DNA of 64,000 nucleotides from Deltaproteobacteria bacterium (GCA_018266075.1 JAFEBB010000022.1:38658-102657); one strand, 5' to 3'; shown: positions 43,214-52,361, counted from the first letter of the stretch. Notes: a model not told the origin generated them from the sequence alone. Numbers and translations: made by a program.

Positions 43214-46120
43214 ATGGCGGACGCCCGGAAGCTCAGCCTCAAAGAATTGAAAGAGATCGTCACCGATGCGGAGGAGCTCTCCAAGGGCACGCGCATCGTG
43301 GACGACAAGGGCCTCGAGCACCTCGCGCGCCACGAGAGCAAGCTCTTCGCGGATGCGAAGGGCTCGGGTGCGTCGCCCTATAAAGTACAAGTCACGGTTG
43401 AAGACACCGTGAAGGCGCGCTGCTCGTGCATGGCCGCGCGCAGTCGGCCCTATTGCAAGCACGCCGCGGCGCTGCTCGTCGCCTGGTCGCGCGCGCCCGA
43501 GGGCTTCGTGGTGAGCGAGGCGCCTCCGCCGGGTGCCGCGGGCGAGGCCAAGAAGCGCGAGGTGAAGAAGGGCAAGACCGACGACGCCTCGCTCATGAAG
43601 CACGGCGTGGAGCAGGTGGCCACGCTGGTGCGCGAGCTCTCGGTAGCCGGCGTGGCCACGCTCGCCGCGGATCGCGTGGAGCAGGTGCGTGGTCTCGCGG
43701 ATTCGCTGCGCGAGAGCAAGCTGCGGCGGCTCTCGGCGCGCACGCTCGAGCTCACCGGGGTGCTCGGCGGCGCCGCGCGGCAGGCTGGCTTCGAGGCCGT
43801 GCCGTATGCAGACCTGATGGCGGATCTGCTGCTCACCGTCCGCAAGCTGGAGAAGCACCTCGCCGGCGAGACGCTCGAGGACAAGTACGTCGAAGAGCTC
43901 ATCGGCAAGACCTGGACCAAGCGCGATCGCAAGCCCATCGCCGATTTGAAGCTCGTGGAGTACGCGTTCAACGCGCGAACCACGGCCGATGGCTTCGTGA
44001 TTCGCGAGAGCCGCTTCGTCGATCTCGCGAGCGGCGAGCACTACAGCGAGAAGCAGATCATTCCCGGCTTCCTCGCGTCGCGGACGCCGGCGAAGAAGAG
44101 CTGGGCGGGCAAGGTGCTCTCGGATTCGAGCGGTAGTGTCTACCCGGGATTCTCGCCGCGCAGACTCGACCTCGAGCCGCCCGAGGGCGCGGAGCTCCTC
44201 GACGCGGGCTCGATGAATGAATTGATTGCAAAGTGTCTGCCGAATGTCGACGCAGCGCTCGCGGCCTTTCAAGATCGACGAAAGGATGTCTTCGCGCCGG
44301 ATCTGCTGCCCGTGGCGCTCGCGGTGGACACGGTGCTCGCCGAGGGTGCGCGGCTCCAGGTCGCCGGCGCGGGCGATGCGGCGCTGTTCCTGCCCGACGA
44401 TCCGCAGGCGCTGGAGTGGCTCGGGCGCACGCTGCGCGGCGTGAAGCTGCGTGCCCTCATCGGTGACGTGGCGCTCGATGGCGCGCTGCCGACGTTGTTT
44501 CCGCTCGCGGCGATCGTCGACGGGCCGCTCGGCGCAGAGCTCGTTCCGTTCGATGGTCAGGACGCGGCGGCCGTCATCGCCAGTCGCAAGGTGCGCGCGG
44601 TGAAGACGCCCGGCGCGAACGCGCAGCGCTCGGCGTGGGCCGACGTGGCCCGCGCGCTCGGCGCGTCGACGGCCGCGATTGCGCTCGGCGAAGTTCGCGA
44701 GGAGCTCGCCGAGGCGCTCGTGGTGGGGCTCGCGGCGTTGAACGCGCGGCTCATCGATCCGCTCGCGGCCCGGCTGCGCGAGCTCGGGCTCGGAAAGCAG
44801 GCGGAGCTGCTCGCTTCGGCCGCGGCGAAGCCCGAGCCCGCCGAGCGGCTCGACGACTTCATCAAGCTCTACCAGGTGCTCGGCATCGCGCTCACGCGCC
44901 TCGCGGGCGCCTCGCACGTGGATCGCGCGGCGCTCGAGCCCGTGCCGACGTTCGAGAGCGTGCACGTGCGCAAGACCGAGCGGGCGCTCGAGCCGCGCGA
45001 GGTGGCCGCGCTGGCCGGGCAGGGCAAGCTCAATCGCTACCAGGCCGCCGTGCACTACGCGCGCTACTACGCGGGGATTCCGTCGGCCGAGCTCGCGGCG
45101 TCGTTGTATCCCACGTGGGCCGACGGCTCCGCGTCGCCGTACGTGGCGCGCGCGCTCGCAGACAAAGGTGATGTCGCGATCGCCGCGGCCAAGGGCGCGC
45201 TCGGCGTGGACACGCTCTCGAACGTGCCCGCTTGGCGTCGCCCGCAGGCGCGCGTGACCAAGCTCACCGCGATCCGCGTGCTCGAGGCCATGGCCACGCC
45301 GGAGGCCGAGAGGGTGCTGGAGCAGATCGTGGCCGGGAAGAGCTACGACTCCACGCTCCGCTCCCACGCGCACCGCGGGCTTCGTGCGCTGCGCCTCGCG
45401 CGCGGCAAGCTCGCGCCGCCGCCGCCGAACGGTGGCGACGTGGCCACCTTGATGGAGCGCGCGGTGCAAGCATCGACGAAGGACGAGCGCATCAACGCCA
45501 TTCGCCAGCTCGCAGATCAGGGCGCGGTGGAGGCGATTCCCTATTTGCGCGCGAGCTTCGGCGGCGATGTGAGCGGCTCGGTGCGCGAGGCCGCTGCGTA
45601 CGCGCTCGCGGAGGTCGGCGACGTGGAGAGCGTCGACACGTTCGTGGCCATGGTGCGCAACCGCGCCAACGATGACGAGCAAGCCAAGATTGGCGCGTAC
45701 GCGCTGGGCAAGCTCGGCGATGTGCGCGGCATCGAGGCGCTGCTCGAGGCGTGGGCCGAGGGCTGGAAGCCGGTCATCGTCGCGGACGCCATGCGGCAGA
45801 TCGGCACGGCCGCCCTCGAGCCGCTGGTCACGCTGGTGGAGCAGCAGCCGCAGCTCGCGGACCGCAAGGCGGCGCTCAACGTGGTGGCCGCGCTGCCCGC
45901 GAGCGATGCGATCGCGCTGTTCACGGAGCGGCTCCAGGCGCTGGCCGACGATCCGCGCTTCGTGGAGCGTGCATCGCTGTACCTCGCGCTCGCGAAGGAT
46001 CAGGCCAATGTCGCCGCCGAGGTGGCCAGGGCGGTGGTGTCGCTGCGGCCGTCGCTCGCGGACAAGGGCGCGTCGAAAGAGGAAAAGGCGCTCCTGCGGA
46101 AGTGCCAGAAGCTGACCTGA
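43214..46120 (+). CDS. SWIM zinc-finger and HEAT-repeat protein (YehQ-like)
   Basis: 968 residues. The N-terminal SWIM zinc finger has C70-x-C72 and C81-x-H83 (CSCMAARSRPYCKH). SWIM domains bind DNA or protein. A long central region of unknown fold follows. The last 250 residues are HEAT/PBS-lyase-like repeats (VARALADKGDVAIAAAK, INAIRQLADQGAVEAIPYLR, VREAAAYALAEVGDVESVD, KIGAYALGKLGDVRGIEALLEAW). It is the last gene of the MoxR-DUF5682-VWA-SWIM set. HEAT repeats suggest it is the recognition or adaptor component. GGAGG precedes the ATG. Confidence 0.92.
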   Translation: MADARKLSLKELKEIVTDAEELSKGTRIVDDKGLEHLARHESKLFADAKGSGASPYKVQVTVEDTVKARCSCMAARSRPYCKHAAALLVAWSRAPEGFVVSEAPPPGAAGEAKKREVKKGKTDDASLMKHGVEQVATLVRELSVAGVATLAADRVEQVRGLADSLRESKLRRLSARTLELTGVLGGAARQAGFEAVPYADLMADLLLTVRKLEKHLAGETLEDKYVEELIGKTWTKRDRKPIADLKLVEYAFNARTTADGFVIRESRFVDLASGEHYSEKQIIPGFLASRTPAKKSWAGKVLSDSSGSVYPGFSPRRLDLEPPEGAELLDAGSMNELIAKCLPNVDAALAAFQDRRKDVFAPDLLPVALAVDTVLAEGARLQVAGAGDAALFLPDDPQALEWLGRTLRGVKLRALIGDVALDGALPTLFPLAAIVDGPLGAELVPFDGQDAAAVIASRKVRAVKTPGANAQRSAWADVARALGASTAAIALGEVREELAEALVVGLAALNARLIDPLAARLRELGLGKQAELLASAAAKPEPAERLDDFIKLYQVLGIALTRLAGASHVDRAALEPVPTFESVHVRKTERALEPREVAALAGQGKLNRYQAAVHYARYYAGIPSAELAASLYPTWADGSASPYVARALADKGDVAIAAAKGALGVDTLSNVPAWRRPQARVTKLTAIRVLEAMATPEAERVLEQIVAGKSYDSTLRSHAHRGLRALRLARGKLAPPPPNGGDVATLMERAVQASTKDERINAIRQLADQGAVEAIPYLRASFGGDVSGSVREAAAYALAEVGDVESVDTFVAMVRNRANDDEQAKIGAYALGKLGDVRGIEALLEAWAEGWKPVIVADAMRQIGTAALEPLVTLVEQQPQLADRKAALNVVAALPASDAIALFTERLQALADDPRFVERASLYLALAKDQANVAAEVARAVVSLRPSLADKGASKEEKALLRKCQKLT

Positions 46121-46199
46121 ACGCTCGCTCGCTCCCCAGGCGAACGACCGTCCGCTCGTGAATTGTGCGGGCGTGCTGGCGTGCGCAGCTTTGAGCCTC

Positions 46200-47654
46200 A
46201 TGAAGTGTCTCATCGCCCTCGCGCTGGGTTGTCTCGCCGCACCGGCGCTCGCCCAGGCCCCCGCGGGCTTGCGAGACACCCGCCTACCCAGCCCCCAGGA
46301 GATCGCCACGATCGCCAAGGAGGCCTACCTCTACGGCTATCCGCTGGTGACGATGGACCAGACGCGCGCGGTGATGACCAACGTCGCCACGCCGAACGAG
46401 ACGCGTGCGCCACTTAACCAATTGGTTAATCAACAAAAGTTCTTCGGTGCGTCGTTTCATGACGTCACCGCGCCCAACGCCGACACGCTGTACTCGAACG
46501 CGTGGATCGATCTCTCCGAAGAGCCGATGGTCTTCGCGCATCCAGACATGGGCGATCGCTATTTCTTGTTCCCGTTCCTCGACGCGTACACGAACGTGTT
46601 CGCGGTGCCCGGCACGCGGACCACGGGCCACGCCGCGGAGACGTATCTGCTCACCGGCCCAGGGTGGCACGGCACAGTGCCCAAAGGCATGAAGCAGCTC
46701 CGCGCGCCCACGAACCTCGTCTGGCTGATCGGCCGCCTCGAGGCCAAGGGCACACCCGAGGACGACAAGGCCGTGCATGCGCTGCAGGAGAACCTCGAGC
46801 TCCTTCCACTCAGCGCGTGGGGTGCCGCGACGTACAAGTCGCCGCGCAATCGGCCGGACTCGGGCATCGACATGAAGACGTCGGTGCGCGATCAGGTGAA
46901 TCGGCTCGGCGCAGAGCAGTTCTTCGATCGTCTCGCTCGATTGCTCGCGCTGTATCCGCCGCCGAAGGCCGATGCGCCCATGCTCGCGAAGCTCGCGCGC
47001 ATCGGCATCGTGCCGGGCGAGCACTTCTCGACGAGCCGGATGAACGCTGCGCGAATCGAGGCGCTGCGCACGGCGCCCGCTGCGGCGCTCGAGGAGATGC
47101 AAACGCAGCTCGCCGATCGCCCGGAGCAGAACGGCTGGGCGGTGGATCTCCACACGGGCACGTACGGCACGGACTATCTCCAGCGCGCCACGGTGGCGCT
47201 CGTCGGGCTCGGGGCGAACAAGCCCGAGGACGCCGTCTATCCGCTCGCGACGACCGACGCGTCGGGCCAGCCGCTCACCGGCGGGACCCGCTACGTGATC
47301 CACTTCCCGAAGGGCGAGCTGCCGCCGGCGAAGGCCTTCTGGTCGATCACCCTGTACGACGAGAAGATGTTCTTCGTGAGCAACGCGCTGGACAGGCACA
47401 GCGTGGGCTCGCGCGACGCGCTCAAGATCAACGCCGACGGCTCGCTCGATGTCTACGTGCAGGCCGACGCGCCGAGCCACGAGAAGCGGGCCAACTGGCT
47501 TCCCGCGCCGTCGGCCGCGTTCACCCTGATGATGCGGATCTACTGGCCGCGCACGGAGCCGCCCAGCGTCCTCGACGGATCCTGGAAGCCGCCGCCGGTG
47601 ACCCTGGCGCCTGCGCAGCGCATCGGCCGTGCACCGCATCGGCATCGGCGCTGA
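46200..47654 (+). CDS. Exported DUF1254/DUF1214 protein
   Basis: 484 residues from the ATG at 46200, which begins a signal peptide (MKCLIALALGCLAAPALAQA). A GTG at 46158 in frame is a longer alternative. The DUF1254 domain (EAYLYGYPLVTMDQTRAVM, APNADTLYSNAWIDLS, YFLFPFLDAYTNVFAVPG) is followed by DUF1214 (YVIHFPKGELPPAKAFWSITLYD, FTLMMRIYWPRTEPPSVLDGSW). The pair is common and periplasmic; its function is unknown. A perfect 16-base palindrome, TTAACCAATTGGTTAA, is embedded in the codons for LNQLVN at 46414-46429, where codon usage is strongly AT-rich. Confidence 0.92.
   Translation: MKCLIALALGCLAAPALAQAPAGLRDTRLPSPQEIATIAKEAYLYGYPLVTMDQTRAVMTNVATPNETRAPLNQLVNQQKFFGASFHDVTAPNADTLYSNAWIDLSEEPMVFAHPDMGDRYFLFPFLDAYTNVFAVPGTRTTGHAAETYLLTGPGWHGTVPKGMKQLRAPTNLVWLIGRLEAKGTPEDDKAVHALQENLELLPLSAWGAATYKSPRNRPDSGIDMKTSVRDQVNRLGAEQFFDRLARLLALYPPPKADAPMLAKLARIGIVPGEHFSTSRMNAARIEALRTAPAAALEEMQTQLADRPEQNGWAVDLHTGTYGTDYLQRATVALVGLGANKPEDAVYPLATTDASGQPLTGGTRYVIHFPKGELPPAKAFWSITLYDEKMFFVSNALDRHSVGSRDALKINADGSLDVYVQADAPSHEKRANWLPAPSAAFTLMMRIYWPRTEPPSVLDGSWKPPPVTLAPAQRIGRAPHRHRR
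46414..46429. repeat. Perfect 16-bp AT-rich palindrome inside a coding sequence
   Basis: TTAACCAATTGGTTAA lies in frame within the DUF1254 gene. The same core recurs at the gene ends near 55656, 59954 and 61336. Function unknown; it could be a protein-binding site. Confidence 0.7.
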
Positions 47655-47728
47655 CTGCCCAGGTGGGGCGGATTTATTGGCTGCCTCGGCGCACGCGCTA
47701 AGCTCGCGGGTAGCACCACGGAGCGCGC

Positions 47729-48025
47729 ATGAACCCCAAGCGGTTGGCGGAGATCCGCAAGCGCGTCGAGGACGCGCGCGGCTCGCTCTCCACGCGGGCG
47801 TCGCTTCAAGAGATCGTGACCGCGGTGGAGCAGCTCAAGGCCCACTCGCACCTCGATCTGCCCGAGCTTCTCGACGCCTACGACTCGCTCCGCGACCAGG
47901 CCGCGACGCTCTGGGAGCAGGCGAACCCGCACGCGAGTACGTGTCCTGCGCGCGGCCGCGAAGATCGCGCGCACGCGTGCAACTGTGAGCGCGCGTCGAA
48001 AGCAAATCCCTTCACGAACCTTTGA
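47729..48025 (+). CDS. Small hypothetical helical protein
   Basis: 98 residues. The first 65 are predicted helical (RLAEIRKRVEDARGSL, LQEIVTAVEQLKAHSHLDLPELLDAY), and the C-terminus has three Cys (TCPARG, HACNCERA). No signal peptide or known family. It lies 48 bases upstream of a large lipoprotein gene in the same direction. Confidence 0.65.
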   Translation: MNPKRLAEIRKRVEDARGSLSTRASLQEIVTAVEQLKAHSHLDLPELLDAYDSLRDQAATLWEQANPHASTCPARGREDRAHACNCERASKANPFTNL

Positions 48026-48072
48026 CCCGCCGCGCCGTCGGCCGCCCTTCGGGATCCGGTATAGTTCGTGAG

Positions 48073-50265
48073 GTGAACGCCTCCCGCGCCCTCGTGATTG
48101 GCCTTTGCTTGGCGTGCTCGGGCTGCTCGTGCGGCACCGCGTCGATCAGCCGCGGTCATGGCACCTTCGACGCGGGCTTCTACCCCGACGGCGGCTCGGC
48201 CTTCACCGGCACGTTGGTGGTGACGCCCGCATCGGCGAGCGTCGACGTCATGGTGGGCCAGGCGCTCCCGTCACAGCAGTACACCGCGACAGCCAATGGC
48301 CAGACCGCCGCGCCGTCGTGGACGGTCGCGCCCACCGCGCTGGGCTCCATCGACGCGACCGGAAAGTTCACCGCCTCGGGGGCTGCCGGCGGCGTGGGAA
48401 CGATCACCGCCACGCTCGGGACAGGCACAGGCACCGCGAGCATCACCGTGCATCTGCACTCCACGCAGAACGGCGCGGATGACGGCGGCACCAGCGGCTC
48501 TGGCGTCGGCGGCGTGGGTGGCGTGGGCGGCGAAGGCGAAGGGCCGCCGGTCGATGCCGCGACGGTCGCCGTACTCCAGTCCACGCCCACGGCTGATCCA
48601 GGGCAGGCGCTGCTCTATCCGTACGACTCCACCGTGTGGCCGCAGGATCTCCTCGCGCCGCTGCTTCAGTGGCAGAACGGCGCGCACCTGCCGGATGCGG
48701 TGCTCATCCACCTCGAGTGTCCGACGTTCACGTGGGACGGCACCTTCGGCGCGACGGCGAATCCGTTCATTCACCATCCGGTCCCGCAGGCGGCGTGGCG
48801 CGCGATGAGCACCGCGTGCGCGGACCAGACGGTGCAGGTGAAGCTCGTCTTCGCCTCGGCGGGCGCGGCGTACGGCCCGCTCACCCAGAGCTGGAAGATG
48901 AGCCGCGGCACGCTCAAGGGCGTCGTCTATTACAACTCGTACGGCACCGCGCTCGCGCAGAACTACTCCGGCGCGCTGCCAAATGGCGGCCCGTTCGGCG
49001 GCGCCACGCTCGCGGTGTACGGTGGCTCGACGGATCCCGTGCTCATCGCCGGCAAGTCGGGGAGCAGCGCCGATTGCCGCGTGTGCCACGTGGTCTCCGC
49101 CGACGGCTCCACGCTCCTCTCCGAGCACGGTGACGACTACAGCGCCACCAGCAGCTACGCGCTCAAGAGCGGCAACGCCGAGACGTCCTTGAGCCCGGCC
49201 GACGGCCGCTACGCGTGGGGCGGCGTGTATCCCGACGGCACGCTCCTGTTCTCCAACTCGGCGCCGCTCATCGCCGCGTCCACCGCGCCGAGCGCGCTCT
49301 ACCAGGTGCCGAGCGGCACGGCCGTGGCGACGACGGGAATTCCCTCGGGCCTTGGCGCGGGCACGCCGGTGTTCTCGCCCGACGGCGCGCACGTGGCGTT
49401 CAACTGGTACGCGGGCGAGGTGTCCGGCGTGGGCTCGGCGGACCAATCGTCGCTGGCGATGATGACCTTCACGTTGCCTGGCACATTCAGCGCGTTCACC
49501 AAGCTCTACACGCCGGCGTCGGGTCAGAAGGCGATCTACCCCAGCTTCTTGCCCACCGGCGGCGGCGTGGTCTTCGAGAACGAGGTGCAATCGAACGGCC
49601 GCGGCTTCGGTGAGACGCGCTCCACCTGCGACGACTCCGGCGCGTGCTCGGACACGGGCGCGCGCGGCGAGCTCTGGTGGGTGAGCCTCGACAACGGCCA
49701 GGCGGCGCGGCTCGACAACCTCAACGGCAAGGGCTTCGCGCCCACCGGCGCCAGCGGCCACGACGACGACAGCACGCTCAACTACGAGCCCACGGTGAGC
49801 CCCATCGCCTCGGGCGGCTACGCGTGGGTCATCTTCACCAGCCGGCGACTCTACGGAAACGTCGCGACCATCAACCCGTATTGGAGCGATCCGCGCTTCC
49901 ACGACATCTCGACCACGCCCACCACCAAGAAGCTCTGGGTGGCCGCGGTCGACATGGGCGCGGCGGGCGGCGCGGACATCAGCCACCCGGCGTTCTACTT
50001 GCCCGCGCAGGAGCTGCTCGCCGGCAACTCGCGCGGCTACTGGTCGCTGGCGCCGTGCAAGCAGGACGGCGAGGGCTGCAAGGGCGGCGACGAGTGCTGC
50101 GGCGGCTACTGCCGGCAGACCGGCGGCGAGCTCGGCCCGGTGTGCGGCTCCACCGTCACCGGCTGCGCCAACGAGTACGAGAAGTGCAGCCAGGACAGCG
50201 ACTGCTGCGGCGCCAGCTCGGGCGTCACGTGCGTGAACGGCAAGTGCACGACAGTGTTCCGCTGA
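48073..50265 (+). CDS. Lipoprotein with Ig-like domain, haem motif, propeller and two knottin-like modules
   Basis: 730 residues from the GTG at 48073, which gives a lipoprotein signal (ALVIGLCLACSGC). Order: an Ig-like (BIG2-type) domain (PASASVDVMVGQALPSQQY, SIDATGKFTASG), a Gly linker, a large region holding one c-type haem motif CRVCH (residue 335, 49075-49089) and TolB/WD40-like strands (GAGTPVFSPDGAHVAFNWY), and two Cys-rich modules at the end. The modules, from residues 662 and 698, share the spacing C-x6-C-x5-CC and resemble inhibitor cystine knots. It is probably a surface-anchored haem-bearing scaffold; the role of the knots is unknown. Confidence 0.85.
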   Translation: MNASRALVIGLCLACSGCSCGTASISRGHGTFDAGFYPDGGSAFTGTLVVTPASASVDVMVGQALPSQQYTATANGQTAAPSWTVAPTALGSIDATGKFTASGAAGGVGTITATLGTGTGTASITVHLHSTQNGADDGGTSGSGVGGVGGVGGEGEGPPVDAATVAVLQSTPTADPGQALLYPYDSTVWPQDLLAPLLQWQNGAHLPDAVLIHLECPTFTWDGTFGATANPFIHHPVPQAAWRAMSTACADQTVQVKLVFASAGAAYGPLTQSWKMSRGTLKGVVYYNSYGTALAQNYSGALPNGGPFGGATLAVYGGSTDPVLIAGKSGSSADCRVCHVVSADGSTLLSEHGDDYSATSSYALKSGNAETSLSPADGRYAWGGVYPDGTLLFSNSAPLIAASTAPSALYQVPSGTAVATTGIPSGLGAGTPVFSPDGAHVAFNWYAGEVSGVGSADQSSLAMMTFTLPGTFSAFTKLYTPASGQKAIYPSFLPTGGGVVFENEVQSNGRGFGETRSTCDDSGACSDTGARGELWWVSLDNGQAARLDNLNGKGFAPTGASGHDDDSTLNYEPTVSPIASGGYAWVIFTSRRLYGNVATINPYWSDPRFHDISTTPTTKKLWVAAVDMGAAGGADISHPAFYLPAQELLAGNSRGYWSLAPCKQDGEGCKGGDECCGGYCRQTGGELGPVCGSTVTGCANEYEKCSQDSDCCGASSGVTCVNGKCTTVFR

Positions 50266-50272
50266 TCACGCG

Positions 50273-51847
50273 TCACTGAAACACATCGTTCTGCCCCGAG
50301 TCGCTCGGGAACGGCACGATCACGATGTCCGAGCGCTCGAAGACCGGGAACTGCGCCGGGTCGTCGCTGGTGATGTTGCGCGCGTTGCCCGCGGTGACGA
50401 AGAAGCCCACCCACTCGCCGACGGCGGGCTGGTAGTTCCCGAGCGGCCCCCAGCGGTACGGGTCGTAGTACCAGTCGGCCGCGAAGTTCGAGGGCGAGCC
50501 GCCCTCTTCGTAGAGCCCGTACCAGTACTCGATGGGCCCCGAAGTCGCCCAGGCGCCGTTGATGTACTCCACGCTCCACAGCGTGTACTGCAGCGGGCCG
50601 CCCCAGCCCGGCGGGATGAAGTCGGGCCAGCGATCGGGGCCGTCCTGCTTGCCGAACTCGACGTGGAAGCCCGAGGCCTCGATGTCGATGCGGGTGATCG
50701 TCGTGGTCACCGCCCAGCTCGCCACGTCGCCAGGCGAGTCGTAGACCGTGGCGCGCGAGAGATCGAAGCTGCCCTGCGCCGCGCACTGACATCTCTGCGG
50801 ATCGCAGAACTGCGAGTCGGGCGAGCACGCGCCGTTGCAGCAGTCGGTGCCCGTCGTGCCCGTCGTCGTTCCGCCCCCCGTCGTTCCGCCGCCGGTCGTC
50901 GTGCCGCCGCCGGTGGTGGTGACGCCCGTGCCGCAGGTGAAGTTCGAGCCCGTGTCCGCAGGGAAGGGCACGAGCACGATGTTGGAGCGCTCCTCCACAT
51001 TCGTGCCGTCGCTGTCGCGCGCGTCGCCGGCGGAGACCATGACGCCCACCAGCTCGCCCACCGCGGGCTGGCGGTTGGCCATCACGCCCCAGCGGTTGGC
51101 GTCGTAGAACCAGTTCACGCCGTAGCCCGAGGGCGCGCCGCCTTGCCAGTAATCCGCGTTCGCGTAGCGGATGCCGCCCGACGCGTACCACTGGCCGCCG
51201 ATGTTCTCGAAGAGCCAGAGCGTGTATTCGACCGAGCCCGCCGAGTCGACGTAGTCCGGCCAGCGGTTCGCGCCGTTCTGCTTGTCGAAGATGAGGTGCA
51301 CACCGCCCTGCTCCATGTCGACCGTGGTGAGCGAGGTGGTGACTGGCCAGGCGGAGACGTCGGGCGAGTTGATGATGGTCACGCTGGCGAGGTCGAGCGC
51401 GTCGGTCGAGGCGGGGCCGAGCGTTCCCGTCTGACAGAGCGACGCGCCACACGCGCAGCTCGAGCTGTCGCAGCTCTGGCCGTTGGCCGCGCAGGTGGCG
51501 CAGCAGTTGCCGCTGGTGCCCGTCGTCGATGTGCTCGTGGACGTCGTGGTGCTGGTGGTGCCGCCCGTGCTGGTGCTGGTCGCCGACGCGGACGTCGACG
51601 TCGAGGTGGAGGTCGACGTCGACGTTCCGGTCGCGCCCGCGCTCGTCGATGACGCGGAGGTCGCGCCGGTCGTGCTGCCCGTGGTGCTCGTACCGGTCGT
51701 CGTGGCGCCGCCGCTGGTGGCGCCGTGGGTGCTGCCGCTCGAGGTGGTGCTGCCCTTGGTCTTGTCGGAGTCGGTGGCGCCGCACGCTGCCAGCGCGAGC
51801 GCACCCGCGGCGATGCACGCGCGCGCGATGTTCGAAGTGGCGGACAT
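50273..51847 (-). CDS. Lipoprotein with duplicated C-terminal domain
   Basis: 524 residues from the ATG at 51847; the longer frame upstream belongs to other genes. The signal ends at lipobox LAAC. A Ser/Thr/Gly linker of about 80 residues leads to two copies of a domain of about 170 residues. Each copy opens with a Cys-rich motif (CCATCAANGQSCD; CCNGACSPDSQFCD) and then has shared stretches such as NRWPDY/DRWPDF, YTLW, YYDPYRWG/FYDANRWG, QPAVGE and ERS(N/D)I. A linker of Thr/Gly separates the copies. Family unknown; the repeated RWG/RWPD motifs suggest a carbohydrate- or surface-binding module. Confidence 0.78.
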   Translation of the reverse strand: MSATSNIARACIAAGALALAACGATDSDKTKGSTTSSGSTHGATSGGATTTGTSTTGSTTGATSASSTSAGATGTSTSTSTSTSTSASATSTSTGGTTSTTTSTSTSTTGTSGNCCATCAANGQSCDSSSCACGASLCQTGTLGPASTDALDLASVTIINSPDVSAWPVTTSLTTVDMEQGGVHLIFDKQNGANRWPDYVDSAGSVEYTLWLFENIGGQWYASGGIRYANADYWQGGAPSGYGVNWFYDANRWGVMANRQPAVGELVGVMVSAGDARDSDGTNVEERSNIVLVPFPADTGSNFTCGTGVTTTGGGTTTGGGTTGGGTTTGTTGTDCCNGACSPDSQFCDPQRCQCAAQGSFDLSRATVYDSPGDVASWAVTTTITRIDIEASGFHVEFGKQDGPDRWPDFIPPGWGGPLQYTLWSVEYINGAWATSGPIEYWYGLYEEGGSPSNFAADWYYDPYRWGPLGNYQPAVGEWVGFFVTAGNARNITSDDPAQFPVFERSDIVIVPFPSDSGQNDVFQ

Positions 51848-51960
51848 GGGCTCTTCCCAGAGGCAGGGCGAAAATCGACAAGGTTGTCGTCGATTGGGGA
51901 AGAATTGTTGTGTGTCAAGGTGTTGCAGCACGCGCTCGGCAACGGCTCGACGATGTGCCG

Positions 51961-52143
51961 CTAGGAGATCGGCGCCTTCTTCCTCGCGTTCTTGGCCGCA
52001 TCGGGGAAGAGCTTTCGCCGCAGGACTTCGAGGCGCGCGCTCAGCTTCGCCTCCTCGTCGTGCACGCGCGTGAGGGCGTCGCGAAGCGCGGCCACGTCGG
52101 CCTCGACCTGCACGAACGAAGGGTTCGGGTTCGTGGCGATCAT
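51961..52143 (-). CDS. Small coiled-coil protein, second of a tandem pair
   Basis: 60 residues from the ATG at 52143, which overlaps the stop of the previous gene (ATGA). The first residues are MIATNPNPSF; the rest is a predicted coiled coil (VEADVAALRDALTRVHDEEAKLSARLEVLRRKLF, here quoted in part) with a basic tail (KNARKKAPIS). The N-terminal MIATN and its codons match the upstream neighbour, so the two arose by duplication. No known family. Confidence 0.6.
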   Translation of the reverse strand: MIATNPNPSFVQVEADVAALRDALTRVHDEEAKLSARLEVLRRKLFPDAAKNARKKAPIS

Positions 52144-52361
52144 CGGATCTCCCAGGCGATGAGCAGTGCGATGGCCAGCGCGCCGCCGATCCACCACAGC
52201 TTCGAGGCCACTCCGCCGCGCGTCGCCGCGACCCGCTCGAGGGTGCGCAGCTCGGAGCGGAGCCAGGAGAGCTGAGAGCGTGCGGCCTGCAGCTCGTACT
52301 CGAGCGACGCGCGCTCGGAGAGGAGCTCGGCCAGTCCATCGGGATTGTTCGTGGCGATCAT
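52140..52361 (-). CDS. Small coiled-coil membrane protein, first of a tandem pair
   Basis: 73 residues from the ATG at 52361. It begins MIATNNPDGLAEL, continues as a coiled coil (RASLEYELQAARSQLSWLR), and ends in a membrane helix (LWWIGGALAIALLIAWEIR). It shares its first residues with the next gene and overlaps it by four bases. The membrane helix could anchor the soluble partner through the coiled coils. No known family. Confidence 0.6.
   Translation of the reverse strand: MIATNNPDGLAELLSERASLEYELQAARSQLSWLRSELRTLERVAATRGGVASKLWWIGGALAIALLIAWEIR

Noticed and set aside
41810..46318. 1502-codon minus-strand frame across the VWA and SWIM genes
   Set aside because: Low-complexity His/Arg/Leu composition, no motifs, opposite two well-supported genes.
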